Below the pieces are notes generated by a model. The model was given only the letters and a program-made list of their open reading frames with translations. It had not been told where the DNA came from and searched no databases. This document shows, in pieces, positions 1 to 7,711 of a stretch of 64,000 nt of DNA. Where the stretch lies: positions 62,001 through 126,000 of the forward strand of contig OMYB01000003.1 of NCBI GenBank assembly GCA_900315155.1, read 5' to 3'. Position numbers and translations under genes: made by a program. The DNA is from an uncultured Selenomonadales bacterium. GTDB lineage: Bacteria > Bacillota > Negativicutes > Selenomonadales > Selenomonadaceae. How positions within the stretch are numbered: position 1 is the first letter of the stretch; the number at the start of each line of letters is the position of its first letter.

Positions 1-750
1 CTCGATCGTTCCGACATCCTTCCAGTAGCCTTCGAAAGCATAGGAGAAGAGACGTGCCTTGTCTTTCAGCATCTTCGGGATGATGTTCTTGCCGAAGTCA
101 TGTGCCGAAGTCTCATCCTTCGCATCGTCAAGGAGGTATTTCTCAAGGAAGTCCTTGTTGAAGATGTAGATACCCATGGAAGCGAGGTTGCTCTTCGGTT
201 TTGCCGGTTTCTCCTCGAACTCCTCAATGCGGCCCGTCTTATCCGTGTTCATGATGCCAAAGCGCGGTGCCTCATCCCAGGGGACCTCGATGACGCCGAT
301 CGTCGCCTCTGCCTTGTTCTGCTTATGCGACTCCAGCATCCAGGAATAATCCATCTGATAGATATGGTCGCCCGACAGGATCAGCACATAGTCCGGATCC
401 GCTGCATCGATGAAGTTCAGGTTCTGGTAGATGGCATCTGCCGTGCCGCGGTACCAGTCTGCCCCCTTCTCTCTTGCATACGGCGGCAGGATAAAGACGC
501 CGCCTTCTTTCTTATCCAGATCCCAAGCACTGCCCGATGCAAGGTAGTTGTGGAGCTCGAGCGGACGGTACTGCGTCAGGACACCGACGCGGTCGATTCC
601 CGAGTTCGCGCAGTTACTGAGTGGGAAATCGATAATACGGTATTTACCGCCGAACGGCACTGCCGGCTTTGCGATCTTCTTCGTCAGGGCGCCAAGGCGG
701 CTACCCTGTCCACCGGCCAGAATCATTGCTAAGCACTCTGTCTTTCTCAT
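1..750 (-). CDS. glgC: Glucose-1-phosphate adenylyltransferase, 5' part (runs off window)
   Basis: ADP-glucose pyrophosphorylase makes ADP-glucose from glucose-1-phosphate and ATP for glycogen synthesis in the cytoplasm. The 250 codons present start [20 protein letters not shown], which contains the nucleotidyl-transfer loop. They continue with a [15 protein letters not shown] segment typical of GlgC and a GDHIYQMDY motif carrying the expected catalytic aspartate. The gene leaves the window at its left edge, so roughly the C-terminal third (the beta-helix) is missing here. The ATG at 750 is preceded by a GGGGGG-type ribosome site. Other glg genes would be expected to the left, outside the window. 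Confidence 0.93.
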   Translation of the reverse strand, partial: MRKTECLAMILAGGQGSRLGALTKKIAKPAVPFGGKYRIIDFPLSNCANSGIDRVGVLTQYRPLELHNYLASGSAWDLDKKEGGVFILPPYAREKGADWYRGTADAIYQNLNFIDAADPDYVLILSGDHIYQMDYSWMLESHKQNKAEATIGVIEVPWDEAPRFGIMNTDKTGRIEEFEEKPAKPKSNLASMGIYIFNKDFLEKYLLDDAKDETSAHDFGKNIIPKMLKDKARLFSYAFEGYWKDVGTIE

Positions 751-763
751 AAAAATCCCCCCT

Positions 764-774
764 GGATTATATCA
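764..774 (-). promoter_or_regulatory. Candidate glgC promoter (extended -10)
   Basis: On the minus strand TGATATAAT forms an extended -10 (TATAAT at 771-766) about 16 bases before the glgC start codon. The -35 position (GGGGCG) is poor. The implied leader is very short. Confidence 0.4.
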
Positions 775-1022
775 GGCATCCACCGCCACGCCCCTTATCT
801 CCGTGCCGGCAGATAACAAAGATTACTTCCTCATCAACTTCTATGCTATGGAATTTTCCTTACTTTATTGTTTCGATATGAAGAAAAATTATCCTCCCCT
901 TCTCTGTAAATTTTCTTGTATTTTTTCGAAAATTCTTCCAGGCTCCTCGTCCATCCGACGAAAATCCGAAGCAATTCAAGGATACCATTCAGACACCGTC
1001 CTTTCGCAAACGGTTTCTGAAT

Positions 1023-1056
1023 AAAAAACGGCATCCGCTGCTTTCACAGGAATGCC
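1023..1056 (-). terminator. Terminator after amidase/membrane-protein pair
   Basis: On the minus strand GGCATTC pairs with GGATGCC (one G-U pair) around a 13-base loop, followed by GTTTTTTATTC. The stem includes the last codons of the small membrane protein gene. Confidence 0.7.
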
Positions 1057-1382
1057 ATAATCAGGGCTCCGGCACCGGCTGCGATGCTGAAGCCATACAT
1101 CATATTGCTCAGAGGTACGGCATACCGTCCGTTTCCCTCCCGGACGAGAGGGCGCAGAAGGTATGCGAGGAAGGCCGCGCAGAACAAGCTGAGCGGCACA
1201 TCCCAGGTCGCTAGACCATAGAGCAGCAAAGCGGCAGCCAAAACAGCTCCCGTCGCTTCCCCGCGTGTCAGGCCCGGCTTTTTCGGTTGGGGATGCAGCA
1301 GCGGATCGTGTGCTGCACGGCTCAGTGGCAGACCGAACTCGTCCCGGTCATCGCCCTCCTCGTGAAACCAACGATAATACAT
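1044..1382 (-). CDS. Small membrane protein of unknown function
   Basis: I do not recognise this 112-residue protein. It starts with a charged segment (MYYRWFHEEGDDRDEFGLPL), followed by two to three hydrophobic helices, roughly residues 48-62, 65-80 and 92-111. It would therefore sit in the cytoplasmic membrane. The reading frame stays open further upstream. I chose the ATG at 1382 because AGGAAGGAG lies 9 bases before it; the ATG at 1391 would touch that ribosome site. It follows the amidase gene by 17 bases and shares its terminator, so the two are probably co-transcribed. A link to cell-wall turnover is only inferred from that position. Confidence 0.6.
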   Translation of the reverse strand: MYYRWFHEEGDDRDEFGLPLSRAAHDPLLHPQPKKPGLTRGEATGAVLAAALLLYGLATWDVPLSLFCAAFLAYLLRPLVREGNGRYAVPLSNMMYGFSIAAGAGALIMAFL

Positions 1383-1399
1383 ACTGCTCATCTCCTTCC

Positions 1400-1993
1400 T
1401 TAATACATACCCCGCGCCCCCGCAATGATTTCGGTCAGACGTGCGTAGAGATTGGCACCAGGACAAGCCGTCGCATTGTAGTCCCTGTGTCCGAAGATCG
1501 TCCGCGGCCCCGGCAGAATCCCGTAATACCGGCAAACCGCCGCCACAAGGCGCTGTGCCGAATCCATCTGGGCATCCGTCGGCTCGGCAATCTCGAAGTT
1601 CCCTACGATGTTGATGCCGATCGTGTGGTTATTCTGTCCATAGCAGTGCGCACCGATCGTCCCCATCGGCCTCCCCTGTTCGATGGTTCCATCCTTACGA
1701 ATCAGGAAATGATACCCGATGCCCGACCAGCCATTGGCCAGGTGCCACTGATGAACCGTCTCCGCCGATACATCCGCATCCGTATTGCCGATATGGTGGA
1801 TAATCACCGCATCCGTCCTGCTCCGGTTCGTGAGCGAGCGAAAGTCTAAGTTCGTCTGCCGCACGGCAACGCCGGGAAGCTCTTGCCCCGTGTTCCAGGA
1901 CGCTTCTGCCATACGCTGCAGCGCAAACTCCGGCATGACCGCCAGCCCCGCACCGAGGGAAAAAACATTTCGTAAAAAATCTCTGCGTTTCAA
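1400..1993 (-). CDS. N-acetylmuramoyl-L-alanine amidase (Amidase_2/PGRP fold), Tat-like signal
   Basis: This 197-residue zinc amidase is expected to cleave the bond between N-acetylmuramic acid and L-alanine in peptidoglycan. The zinc-site pattern of the family is visible: the HH pair near residues 66-67 in VIIHHIGN and the C-terminal GHRDYNATACPG segment holding His and Cys ligands. The N terminus reads KRRDFLRNVFSLGAGLAVM, with a twin-arginine-like pair followed by a hydrophobic stretch, so export is likely. The frame has no ATG at this place: TTG at 1993 is the apparent start, with a weak AGGG upstream. A DeoR gene is divergent to it. Confidence 0.85.
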   Translation of the reverse strand: MKRRDFLRNVFSLGAGLAVMPEFALQRMAEASWNTGQELPGVAVRQTNLDFRSLTNRSRTDAVIIHHIGNTDADVSAETVHQWHLANGWSGIGYHFLIRKDGTIEQGRPMGTIGAHCYGQNNHTIGINIVGNFEIAEPTDAQMDSAQRLVAAVCRYYGILPGPRTIFGHRDYNATACPGANLYARLTEIIAGARGMY

Positions 1994-2041
1994 AAGAATC
2001 GGCCCTAACCCACATAAAACCTGAAAAAATCTACATATTTT

Positions 2042-2070
2042 ATTGTATCATTTATAAAGGGGATACGCAA
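2042..2070 (-). promoter_or_regulatory. Promoter of the amidase gene
   Basis: On the minus strand TTGCGT (2070-2065), a 17-base spacer and TACAAT (2047-2042) form a sigma70-type promoter about 50 bases before the amidase start. Confidence 0.6.
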
Positions 2071-2244
2071 GATATAGCATAAAGTTGCAAATTTTGTGTA
2101 CTTTGTATACATTTATAGGGAAGCACGGAACACTTTGTGTTTCTTTTCCGCTTACCTTGCTTTTCTCCCAAGAACAATCTATAATACGATTATCCAAAAA
2201 GGTATTCCTGCAGAAAACTATTCATACAGATGGGAGCACGTGTT

Positions 2245-3009
2245 ATGCTGGGACTTGAACGGCGACAACAAATCATGCAGAAACTGACAGCGGAACGTAA
2301 AGTCTATGTATCCGATCTCGCAAAAATTTTCCATGTCACAGAAGAAACCATCCGCCGCGACCTCGAAAAACTCGAAGGTGCGGATCTTTTACGCCGCAGC
2401 TATGGCGGCGCCATCCTCGCGGAGCACACGAACGAAGAGGTTCCCTATGCACGCCGCACGGGCATCAACAGTGAAAGCAAAAACGCTATTGCTGCCAAAG
2501 CCCAGGATCTCATCCACGACGGCGACACGATCATGGTCGATTCAAGTACGACCTGCGAGATGCTCCTGAAGCGCCTCCGTGATCTCCAGCGCAGTATCAC
2601 GGTCATCACGAATTCCGTTCGCCTCATGAATACCTACTCTATGACCGCAAACAAGTTCACGATGATCTGCACGGGTGGTACGCTGCGTACGAATTCCTGC
2701 GCCCTGACCGGTGCCATGACGATGGCCTGCCTGCGTCAGTTCTACGTCGACTTTGCCCTCATCAGCTGCAAAGGACTCGACCTCGGGAAAGGCATCATGG
2801 AATCGAACGAAAGCGAGAGTCACGTCAAGCAGCTCATGATGCACCAGGCAAAAGAATCCCTGCTCCTCGCGGACCACTCGAAATTCGGCCGCACGGCGTT
2901 CGTACGCTGCGGCAACATCGAGGACGTCAGCTGCATTGTCACCGACACCCTCCCGGGTGAAGACTGGCAAACCTACCTCAGCGAGCACAACGTCAAGCTC
3001 ATCGTCTAA
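2245..3009 (+). CDS. DeoR-family transcriptional repressor, candidate rhamnose regulator
   Basis: This 254-residue protein has an N-terminal winged helix of the DeoR type: LERRQQIMQKL, then VSDLAKIFHVTEETIRRDL and a LLRRSYGGA wing. A C-terminal sugar-phosphate sensor domain (DeoRC) follows, with DGDTIMVDSSTT and the GG and TG turns of that fold. I start it at the ATG at 2245 because GGGAG lies 9 bases before it; the ATG at 2230 has no ribosome site. It is the only sugar-type regulator in the window and lies near the end of the rhamnose operon, so control by a rhamnose phosphate is a reasonable inference. Its binding site was not identified. An unrelated target remains possible. Confidence 0.88.
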   Translation: MLGLERRQQIMQKLTAERKVYVSDLAKIFHVTEETIRRDLEKLEGADLLRRSYGGAILAEHTNEEVPYARRTGINSESKNAIAAKAQDLIHDGDTIMVDSSTTCEMLLKRLRDLQRSITVITNSVRLMNTYSMTANKFTMICTGGTLRTNSCALTGAMTMACLRQFYVDFALISCKGLDLGKGIMESNESESHVKQLMMHQAKESLLLADHSKFGRTAFVRCGNIEDVSCIVTDTLPGEDWQTYLSEHNVKLIV

Positions 3010-3022
3010 AATTCTCGAATAT

Positions 3023-3063
3023 AAAAAGAGCCGCTGCACCACCTGATGCAGCAGCTCTTTTTG
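3023..3063. terminator. Terminator after the DeoR gene (bidirectional)
   Basis: AAAGAGC-CGCTGCA pairs with TGCAGC-AGCTCTTT around an 8-base loop with one mismatch. It is flanked by an A run on one side and a T run on the other. Confidence 0.8.
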
Positions 3064-3075
3064 TTGTACAACGAT

Positions 3076-3705
3076 TTTTCCGATTTAGCATCTGCTCGAC
3101 GGCCATATTGATGGAGCCGCGCCCCGCCGTCACCTGGTCTTTCACGCCCTGTGCGGATGCGACGATCTGTGCCGTCTGCGCACCGACGTCTTTCGACTGC
3201 TGCGTGACGCCCGCGGCACTCTCCTGAATGTCCTGAGATGCCGCCGCCTGCTCGGAGACACCGCCGGCAATAGATCCGGGACTTTGTTGTAGCCGATGAC
3301 CATGCCGTCCGTATCCGTGATATACGTATAGCCGGTATCAAAGAACTTCACCTGGTCGGACTCCGCCGCAATCTCATCGAGCGGCAGTGTCGCGAGCAGG
3401 AGGCCGGCGAGCTTGCCATCTTTCCCCTTGACCGGCTGAACGAGGATCGTCGTCATTTTTTCGTTGTCTCGCCTATGAACGGCTTTGCGACGACCGGCTT
3501 TCCCGTGGAGACAGCGTCCTTGAAATAGGCCCGATCGCTCCGCTGCAAATGCTTGCCCTTATAATCGACGCAATCGCCATCGAGCTTGGCGAACTGCACT
3601 TTGGTGTAGGCCTTGTCATCCTCCTTGAGCTGGGCGAGCGCGGCAAACTGCCACGCCAACTTGTATACCATGAGGGTTTCGCTATAAAAAATCAAATTCC
3701 TGCTG
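3076..3705 (-). pseudogene. Broken methyl-accepting chemotaxis protein
   Basis: Three pieces of one chemoreceptor lie in order on the minus strand. From 3705 to about 3460 is part of a dCache sensor domain (KLAWQFAALAQL to VVAKPFIGETTKK). At an A6 run near 3457-3462 the frame shifts, and from 3456 the sensor continues as MTTILVQPVKGKDGKLAGLL to VIGYNKVPD. Near 3280 the sequence jumps to the end of a signalling domain in a third frame (GGVSEQAAASQDIQESA, then ASAQGVKDQVTAGRGSINMA). The second membrane helix, HAMP domain and most of the signalling hairpin are deleted. The 5' end is cut by the neighbouring DUF488 gene. No functional product is expected. Confidence 0.82.
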
Positions 3706-3711
3706 CCATTT

Positions 3712-4098
3712 TCATTTCTGGAGTGAAAGTTCCCGTTGTATATCATGCCGGAGCCAGCGCTCGAGTACCTGCACATGATTCTGCTCGGTGTTTTTCGTCG
3801 CGTAGACGAGTGTGACGTCGCCATCAGCCAGATCGTCGCGGATTTTAATGGCAGCGGCCTTGGCCTCCGCGCTGGCCTCGAGTTCGTCGAGATAGGCCGC
3901 CGCGAATCCCTCGAATGGCATTTCCCCCGCATGGTAAAGCTTGCGCAGCTCCGCCGACGGCGTGAGTTCCTTTGCCCACCAGTCGATCTGCGCGCGTTCC
4001 TTCTTGATCCCGCGCGGCCACAACCGGTCCACGAGCACCCGCCGGCCGTCCTCCGCTTCCACTGGGTCATAAACACGCTTCGTTTTCAATTGCCCCAT
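3712..4098 (-). CDS. DUF488 family protein
   Basis: This 128-residue cytoplasmic protein of unknown biochemical role shows the DUF488 (YeaO-like) signature: KRVYDP near the start, RVLVDRLWPRGIKKE, WWAKELTPS, LRKLYHAG and LVYATKNTEQNH. Length and motif order match the family. I start at the ATG at 4098 because relatives begin just before KRVYDP and AAGGAAG lies upstream at a slightly long 11-base spacing. The frame stays open to a TTG at 4125, overlapping the Uma2 stop. It follows the Uma2 gene and is probably co-transcribed with it. The broken chemoreceptor begins immediately after its stop. Confidence 0.82.
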   Translation of the reverse strand: MGQLKTKRVYDPVEAEDGRRVLVDRLWPRGIKKERAQIDWWAKELTPSAELRKLYHAGEMPFEGFAAAYLDELEASAEAKAAAIKIRDDLADGDVTLVYATKNTEQNHVQVLERWLRHDIQRELSLQK

Positions 4099-4121
4099 GT
4101 GTAAAAACACTTCCTTCATTC

Positions 4122-4688
4122 TCAAAGCCGATAAAAAATATCTTTGACGGGGACGAACAGGTCATCGTAAAGGGATACCTTGATTTCCTTTTTGATCGCA
4201 GCGCGTTCCTCATCGTTCATCCTGGCGAGCTCCGTCCCGGAATAGTCGTAATACGTTCCGTCGAGCATAAAGGTACCATCATGGTTCAAATACACCTCGA
4301 CAGATCGGGATAGTGGAGATACAATCCAGTATTCTTTGACGCCGGCTTTGGCATAAGCGAGCATTTTGGGGCCGCGGTCATTTGTCATCGTAGATGGAGA
4401 GAGCACCTCAACGACAAGATCTGGAGCACCATAGACGGCATCCTCTTTGATGATATCCGGGTTGCATACAATCATAACATCCGGAATAAACCAATTCTTG
4501 TCATCCAGATGGACATCAACACCATCAGCGAATGGAACACAGGTTTTCCCCCATAGATAGCTAGCGAAAATATGATGGATATTGCCGGCTGCCAGATTGT
4601 GCCGTATCAGCGGCCGTGGAGACATCATGACTGTTTTTCCGTTAATCCGCTCGATGCGAGGCGGTTCTTTCAAGGCAAGATTATCCAT
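4122..4688 (-). CDS. Uma2-family (DUF820) putative PD-(D/E)XK nuclease
   Basis: This 188-residue protein belongs to the Uma2/DUF820 family, which has a restriction-endonuclease-like fold. The family core is visible as WFIPDVMIV (Asp), then APDLVVEVLSPST (Glu) and a KMLAYAKAGVKEYWIV helix-strand. N-terminal RIERINGKTVMMSPRP and HNLAAGNIHHIF segments are also typical. The biological role is unknown; the fold suggests nucleic-acid cleavage, but I cannot verify activity. The ATG at 4688 is preceded by AAGGGG at 9 bases; an upstream ATG at 4721 lacks a site. A good promoter lies at 4757-4785. Confidence 0.85.
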   Translation of the reverse strand: MDNLALKEPPRIERINGKTVMMSPRPLIRHNLAAGNIHHIFASYLWGKTCVPFADGVDVHLDDKNWFIPDVMIVCNPDIIKEDAVYGAPDLVVEVLSPSTMTNDRGPKMLAYAKAGVKEYWIVSPLSRSVEVYLNHDGTFMLDGTYYDYSGTELARMNDEERAAIKKEIKVSLYDDLFVPVKDIFYRL

Positions 4689-4756
4689 AGTCAACACCCC
4701 TTCCTTGTAACCAGCCAACAAATCATACTTCAGTTCTCAATAACCTTCGTACCTCT

Positions 4757-4785
4757 ATTATACTTGTATAGCGTGTATACATCAA
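4757..4785 (-). promoter_or_regulatory. Promoter of the Uma2-DUF488 pair
   Basis: On the minus strand TTGATG (4785-4780), a 17-base spacer and TATAAT (4762-4757). The spacer contains GTATAC-like repeats. Confidence 0.65.
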
Positions 4786-4790
4786 TGAAT

Positions 4791-4940
4791 TTACAACTCG
4801 CCGCGGAAGGCGCGGGAGAGAATGGCGGCGCGGAGGCGGCGGAGCTCGGCCTGAGCAGCGGTCACGCAGGCGGCCGCCCGCGCCTCACGCGCCAGCACGG
4901 GAAACCGCTCCCGCAAAAACGAAAAATTCGACGTCATCAT
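4791..4940 (-). pseudogene. 49-residue ORF joining an HsdR-like start to an HsdS-like end
   Basis: The ORF begins MMTSNFSFLRERFPVLA, which resembles the first residues of type I restriction subunit R and other DUF4145-like proteins. It ends LRRLRAAILSRAFRGEL, which resembles the C-terminal helix of type I specificity subunits. AGGAGG lies 5 bases before the first ATG, so it may still be translated. The simplest reading is the scar of a deletion that removed the body of a type I restriction-modification locus and fused the hsdR start in frame to the hsdS end. Upstream, CTATTGTRTAC occurs twice with a 12-base period (4961-4971 and 4973-4983). It could instead be a real small protein. Confidence 0.5.
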
Positions 4941-5032
4941 GACCACCTCCTGTCTGTAATCTATTGTGTACTCTATTGTATACCATTCGTGGCAAAATCC
5001 AAAAATCCTGTTTTGAACCCATTGCACGCACG

Positions 5033-5074
5033 ACAAAAGCCTATAGCAGGCCGTAGTGGCTGGCTATAGGCTTT
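5033..5074 (-). terminator. Terminator of the rhamnose operon
   Basis: A perfect 12-bp stem, AAAGCCTATAGC with GCTATAGGCTTT, lies 35 bases after the rhaM stop. On the minus strand it is followed by TTTTGTC. Confidence 0.88.
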
Positions 5075-5108
5075 GTGTTTCGGATCTCACTGGATCCTTT
5101 TTTGTCAT

Positions 5109-5426
5109 TTACTCCAGGAAGAATACCTGCTGCATCTTTGGCTGGGCTCCGGTCTCGGGATCCATTTCCATGACCATGACGTCTTTCATGTATTCGTTCC
5201 ATTTATCGACGACCGGGCTCTCGGCCTGGTACTTCTCGGCGTAGGCGACGCCTTTTTCGCATTCGAAGTAGCCGAACAGCTCATTGCCGACGTTCCAGAT
5301 CGTGTAGTTCGAGATACCGGCCTCTTTGAGGACCTGTTTCATCTCGGGCCAGATATGTGCATGACGATATTTATACTCCTCGAGCTTGCCGTCTTTGACG
5401 ACGGCTTTCCAGGCAAAACGTTCCAT
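5109..5426 (-). CDS. rhaM: L-rhamnose mutarotase
   Basis: RhaM interconverts alpha and beta anomers of L-rhamnose, feeding the isomerase. The 105-residue length is exactly that of the family. The hallmark segments are present: FAWKAVVKDGKLEEYKYRHA, HIWPEMKQVLKEAGISNYTIW and LFGYFECE. The histidine in RHAHIWPE is the expected catalytic residue. It is the last gene of the rha operon, 14 bases after the permease, with GGGAGG 8 bases before the ATG. Confidence 0.94.
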   Translation of the reverse strand: MERFAWKAVVKDGKLEEYKYRHAHIWPEMKQVLKEAGISNYTIWNVGNELFGYFECEKGVAYAEKYQAESPVVDKWNEYMKDVMVMEMDPETGAQPKMQQVFFLE

Positions 5427-5440
5427 GATAAATGCCTCCC

Positions 5441-6757
5441 TTATTTGGCCGTAACGAACCAGCCGTCTTTATCGATTTCGTTGCCATAGCGCTCAGCCGT
5501 GACCTCATCGAGGGTCTTGCCGCGCGCATCGGAGCCGAAGAACGTGCCGGCTGCCCAGCTGATGACGACGAAGCCGATCATGATGGCCGCTGCGACCTGG
5601 AAGCCAACGGCCTCCATGATGAGCGGTACAGCGAAGTTCCACACGGCGGCGGAGAAACGCGTGACGAAGAACGTGAAGCCCTGCGCCGTCGCACGATAGC
5701 GCGTCGGGAACAGCTCGGAGCTCCAGAGCTGGTAGAACTGCTGCTGCATGGAGAAGCCCCAGACAATCGTGAAGAAGAACAGCATCCAGGTCTGCAACAT
5801 GTCGCCCGGCAGCGTCCAGACGAACCAGCTGATGACGCCGAGGCCGGAGAAGATACCATAGAGCTTTTTACGGTTAAATTTATCACCGAGATACATGAAG
5901 ATAAACGTGGTCAGGATGCATACGGCGAAGTTCAGGCAGGTCATCGCGAGCGAAGCGGCGTTCGAGAGGTTGCCGACGTGCTCGTAGATGTACGGCATAA
6001 AGAAACCATTCGTGCTGGCTGCGAGGTTCCACAGCGTGTAGACCGCGCAGAGCATGACGACCGTCTTCAGGCAGGTGCCGTGCAGGATATCCTTATACTG
6101 GACTTTGCGCTCTTTGATGCCCTGAGCCTCGAGCTCCTGCTCGTGCTTCTTGGCCTCCAGCCACTCCGTGGACTCCGGCATTTTCAGGCGCTGATACCAG
6201 ATCCAGGCCGCGACGACGATGAGGTGGGCAAAGATAATGCGGTTGCCGAGCAGGCCGAACGCTGCATTCAGCGGGATGGACGCCGCAAAGACGACCACAG
6301 GGCCGAGCATCCACGCCACCTGTGCCGAGCCGCAATGCTTGGCGCGGTTCTTTGCCGGCGCCTCCTCTGCGATGAACGTCCAGGAAGCCACGACATCGGC
6401 ACCGACCATGAGGCCGACGACGACATAGCCGAGCAGGAACATCGGATAGCTCGTGGCCGTGCAGATCATGAGCACGCCGATCATGTAGATGAGCAGTGCC
6501 CAGTTGTAAACGAATTTACGGCCGTACTTATCGCAGATCTTGCCGCCGATGAGGGCGCCGATGGCCGCACCGCCCGTATTTGACGAAAGCGCAGCGAGAA
6601 TACCCATCTGAAGACTGCTCATCCCCAGATAATCCTGCCACAGTGACAGGCCAGAGGCACCAGCTACGATAGAGCCGGCGTCGATGTAGGAAATCAGGCC
6701 CGCAATCAGGGTCTTTTTCCACGGAGACATATTATAGTCAAGTTTTACACCTAACAT
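5441..6757 (-). CDS. MFS sugar transporter in the rha operon, probable L-rhamnose permease
   Basis: This 438-residue integral membrane protein has about 12 hydrophobic segments. It carries the major-facilitator loop motif GGKICDKYGRKFV at residues 71-83 and a second-half counterpart near YLGDKFNRKKLYG. The sequence is of the sugar-porter type and is unrelated to E. coli RhaT. Its place between rhaD and rhaM makes uptake of L-rhamnose the best guess, although a rhamnose-containing oligosaccharide is possible. AGGAG lies 8 bases before the ATG. There is a 99-base gap to the rhaD stop with no terminator that I could see. Confidence 0.82.
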   Translation of the reverse strand: MLGVKLDYNMSPWKKTLIAGLISYIDAGSIVAGASGLSLWQDYLGMSSLQMGILAALSSNTGGAAIGALIGGKICDKYGRKFVYNWALLIYMIGVLMICTATSYPMFLLGYVVVGLMVGADVVASWTFIAEEAPAKNRAKHCGSAQVAWMLGPVVVFAASIPLNAAFGLLGNRIIFAHLIVVAAWIWYQRLKMPESTEWLEAKKHEQELEAQGIKERKVQYKDILHGTCLKTVVMLCAVYTLWNLAASTNGFFMPYIYEHVGNLSNAASLAMTCLNFAVCILTTFIFMYLGDKFNRKKLYGIFSGLGVISWFVWTLPGDMLQTWMLFFFTIVWGFSMQQQFYQLWSSELFPTRYRATAQGFTFFVTRFSAAVWNFAVPLIMEAVGFQVAAAIMIGFVVISWAAGTFFGSDARGKTLDEVTAERYGNEIDKDGWFVTAK

Positions 6758-6856
6758 CGTTTGTACTCCTGCCTTTCTTTGAGTTTTAAGTTGATAGAAA
6801 AGATTTAGATAATTATGGCTTGAAAGAAAGAGGCCGCCGTAACGGCCTCACATCTT

Positions 6857-7675
6857 TTAATCCAGGAGATCCATGTTCAGGTCGATCTTGAAATCTTTGG
6901 CGAGCTGGATGAAGCCTTCGCGGGGGATGGTCTGCTTCTTGCCGCCCATCGAGAGGACTTTGACGCAGATCTCGGAGGCCTTCTCCACCGTATCCATGAG
7001 GCCGAATGCCTCATCGAAATCGTCGCCGCAGACGAAGAGGCCATGATGGGCCCAGACGACGACGCGGTATTTCTCCATGAGCTTCACGGATGCATCGGCA
7101 ATCTCCTTGCCGCCCGGAACCATCCAGGGCACGACGCCGATGCCTTCCGGGAAGATAACCGGATCTTCCGTAGCCATCTCCCAGAGCTCGCGCGTGAATT
7201 CCTTATCCTTCAGCGGGAGCACGAACGTCAGCGCAATGAGGTTCGTTGGATGCGCGTGATAGATGATGCGGTTCTTGCCGTTCGTCATCTTTTTCTTGAG
7301 CTCATGCGCAGCGAGATGCGTCGGGAGCTCGGACGTCGGGCGTCCGCCGTTCACGAGGCCCCAGACGATGCCGTAGTTCTCCCCCTTCTCATCGATCTTA
7401 ATGACCGCGACGTTCTCCTCCGGTGCGAGGGCGACGTTGCGCATGTACTTGCCGCTGCCCGTGACGAGGAAATACTCGCCGGCGAGTCCCGGAACCGTGT
7501 TGCCGATCGGCTGCCACTCCTGCACATCATGCAGGGAGTATTTGACCTCCTCGATCTCCTCCGCAGGAATGCGGTAGGAAAGATTGCCGCCGTTGCGCTC
7601 ATGCCATCCTTTCTGGAAGGCATCGGCCGTCAGGCGCTTGAATTTTTCCAGGAACTTTGACTCTTTGATATCCAT
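6857..7675 (-). CDS. rhaD: Rhamnulose-1-phosphate aldolase
   Basis: RhaD splits L-rhamnulose-1-phosphate into dihydroxyacetone phosphate and L-lactaldehyde. The 272-residue protein fits the class II aldolase family. NGGNLSYRIP lies near residue 28, the zinc ligands sit in IIYHAHPTN and VVWAHHGLF, and VTGSGKYMRN forms the phosphate-binding region. It is the third gene of the operon, 36 bases after rhaA, with GAGG 9 bases before the ATG. Confidence 0.95.
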   Translation of the reverse strand: MDIKESKFLEKFKRLTADAFQKGWHERNGGNLSYRIPAEEIEEVKYSLHDVQEWQPIGNTVPGLAGEYFLVTGSGKYMRNVALAPEENVAVIKIDEKGENYGIVWGLVNGGRPTSELPTHLAAHELKKKMTNGKNRIIYHAHPTNLIALTFVLPLKDKEFTRELWEMATEDPVIFPEGIGVVPWMVPGGKEIADASVKLMEKYRVVVWAHHGLFVCGDDFDEAFGLMDTVEKASEICVKVLSMGGKKQTIPREGFIQLAKDFKIDLNMDLLD

Positions 7676-7711
7676 GTTATGTTACCTCGAATCCTATCTC
7701 AAAATCTGCAA

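Noticed and set aside
846..1034. 62-codon minus-strand frame upstream of glgC
   Set aside because: No ribosome site, no recognisable sequence; it lies in the AT-rich glgC upstream region and overlaps a terminator.
2071..2244. Promoter of the DeoR gene
   Set aside because: TTGCAA and TATACA are present, but with a 15-base spacer, too short for a confident call.
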